64,000 nt of DNA from Enterococcus malodoratus ATCC 43197 (GTDB taxonomy: Bacteria > Bacillota > Bacilli > Lactobacillales > Enterococcaceae): contig NZ_KE136481.1 in the NCBI RefSeq assembly GCF_000407185.1, positions 1,588,136 through 1,652,135 of the forward strand, given 5' to 3'. Of this stretch, positions 63,614 to 64,000 are shown piece after piece; within the stretch, counting starts at the first letter, position 1; every line of letters begins with the position of its first letter. Made by a program: the position numbers and the translations under genes. The notes beneath the pieces are model-generated. The model was not told where the DNA came from and did not search any database. It saw only the letters and a program-made list of their open reading frames with translations.

Positions 63614-64000
63614 ATGGAACAATCTTTTTTTAAAGAATTGATTCATTACAACAAACCAAAGGAATCACCGTTTCGTTTGCTCGGCGCCGGCCTTTGTATG
63701 ATCAGTGTTTTATTCACCGGCTACTTAACCCACCAGCTAGCCATTTCTAGCTTCGGCTCTTTAGGTATTTTCACCTTTCTCTATTATCAAAGACTTCCGC
63801 TAAAACAATTAATCATGCGCTTGTCTATCGTAGGCAGTTTTTTGACTGTGGCAAATTTTCTTGGGATGCTTTCTACTCATGCCGCTTGGACTGCCCCAAT
63901 CGTAGTCGCGATTGTCGGCTTTTTAGGAAGATTCTTCTTCCGTCTATATGGTATTGCTAAACCAGGTCCCTTTTTCATCGTGATGGTCACAGCCATGGGT
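63614..64000 (+). CDS. Membrane protein, FUSC-like N-terminal part (incomplete)
   Basis: 129 codons before the window ends. At least four membrane helices (LGAGLCMISVLFTGYL, FGSLGIFTFLYYQ, RLSIVGSFLTVANFLGML, APIVVAIVGFLGRFFF) with short basic loops, resembling the N-terminal half of FUSC/aromatic acid exporter-like proteins. AAAAAGGAAGTGATTGG precedes the ATG. The C-terminal part that would decide the family is outside. Confidence 0.6.
   Translation, partial: MEQSFFKELIHYNKPKESPFRLLGAGLCMISVLFTGYLTHQLAISSFGSLGIFTFLYYQRLPLKQLIMRLSIVGSFLTVANFLGMLSTHAAWTAPIVVAIVGFLGRFFFRLYGIAKPGPFFIVMVTAMG

Overview
The window looks like a chromosomal stretch of a low-GC Firmicute, most likely Enterococcus or a close relative. 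Supporting signs are HtrA, PepV, LicR-type PTS control, class C sortase pili with LPXTG anchors, cre sites and strong GGAGG ribosome binding sites, plus the infC-rpmI-rplT operon. I assign the genus from gene content and protein style only, not from a marker comparison.

Left part (1-18.7 kb): ordinary chromosomal genes. A DnaA-box-like cluster precedes htrA. Then come a YtpR-like tRNA-binding protein, a UspA/thioredoxin-like pair, a short-chain dehydrogenase, dipeptidase PepV, an NAD(P)HX dehydratase with a thioesterase, a complete beta-glucoside PTS operon (EIIC, membrane protein, EIIA, LicR-like regulator, EIIB, 6-phospho-beta-glucosidase), an amino-acid permease, and a threonine-to-glycine pathway (SDR-type threonine dehydrogenase plus 2-amino-3-ketobutyrate CoA ligase).

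Surface region (19.3-37.8 kb): a sortase-dependent pilus cluster read on the minus strand. From upstream to downstream it encodes a large adhesin, a minor pilin, a major pilin, a hairpin terminator, a class C sortase with an extra C-terminal domain, a membrane-anchored SurA/PrsA-like protein, a beta-helix LPXTG protein with a long Ser/Thr/Lys/Pro stalk, a DUF2089-like protein, and a beta-helix/MucBP LPXTG protein. An AgrC/AgrA-like two-component system is transcribed divergently from the adhesin end. The space between them holds two perfect LytTR-consensus half-sites in a 15-bp-arm inverted repeat, so this system probably controls the pili.

Middle (37.9-45.2 kb): an aldo/keto reductase, a Mga-like regulator, a P-type ATPase, a 42-residue membrane protein, and a small DUF2922 cluster with decayed neighbours.

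Right part (45.24-62.05 kb): an integrated island of about 16.8 kb in the 3' end of rplT. It has near-identical att repeats (45241-45273 and 62020-62052), a tyrosine integrase beside rplT, CTGGGTCAA arm-type repeats at both ends, a divergent XRE repressor, a Rha-type regulator, an excisionase-like protein, a primase and a D5/P4-type primase-helicase, and a clear iteron origin (five GTTCCA and six TGGAAC flanking an AT-rich core). It also has a terminase-small-subunit-like fragment and no capsid or tail genes. This is the layout of a phage-inducible chromosomal island (phage satellite). Unusually, the far half carries amino-acid transport genes (a three-gene polar amino-acid ABC transporter and BrnQ). 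A second array of evenly spaced palindromes with covarying arms lies upstream of the replication operon (58395-58512) and is the most unusual DNA pattern I found. The infC-rpmI-rplT operon with its L20-type leader and a partial FUSC-like membrane protein end the window.
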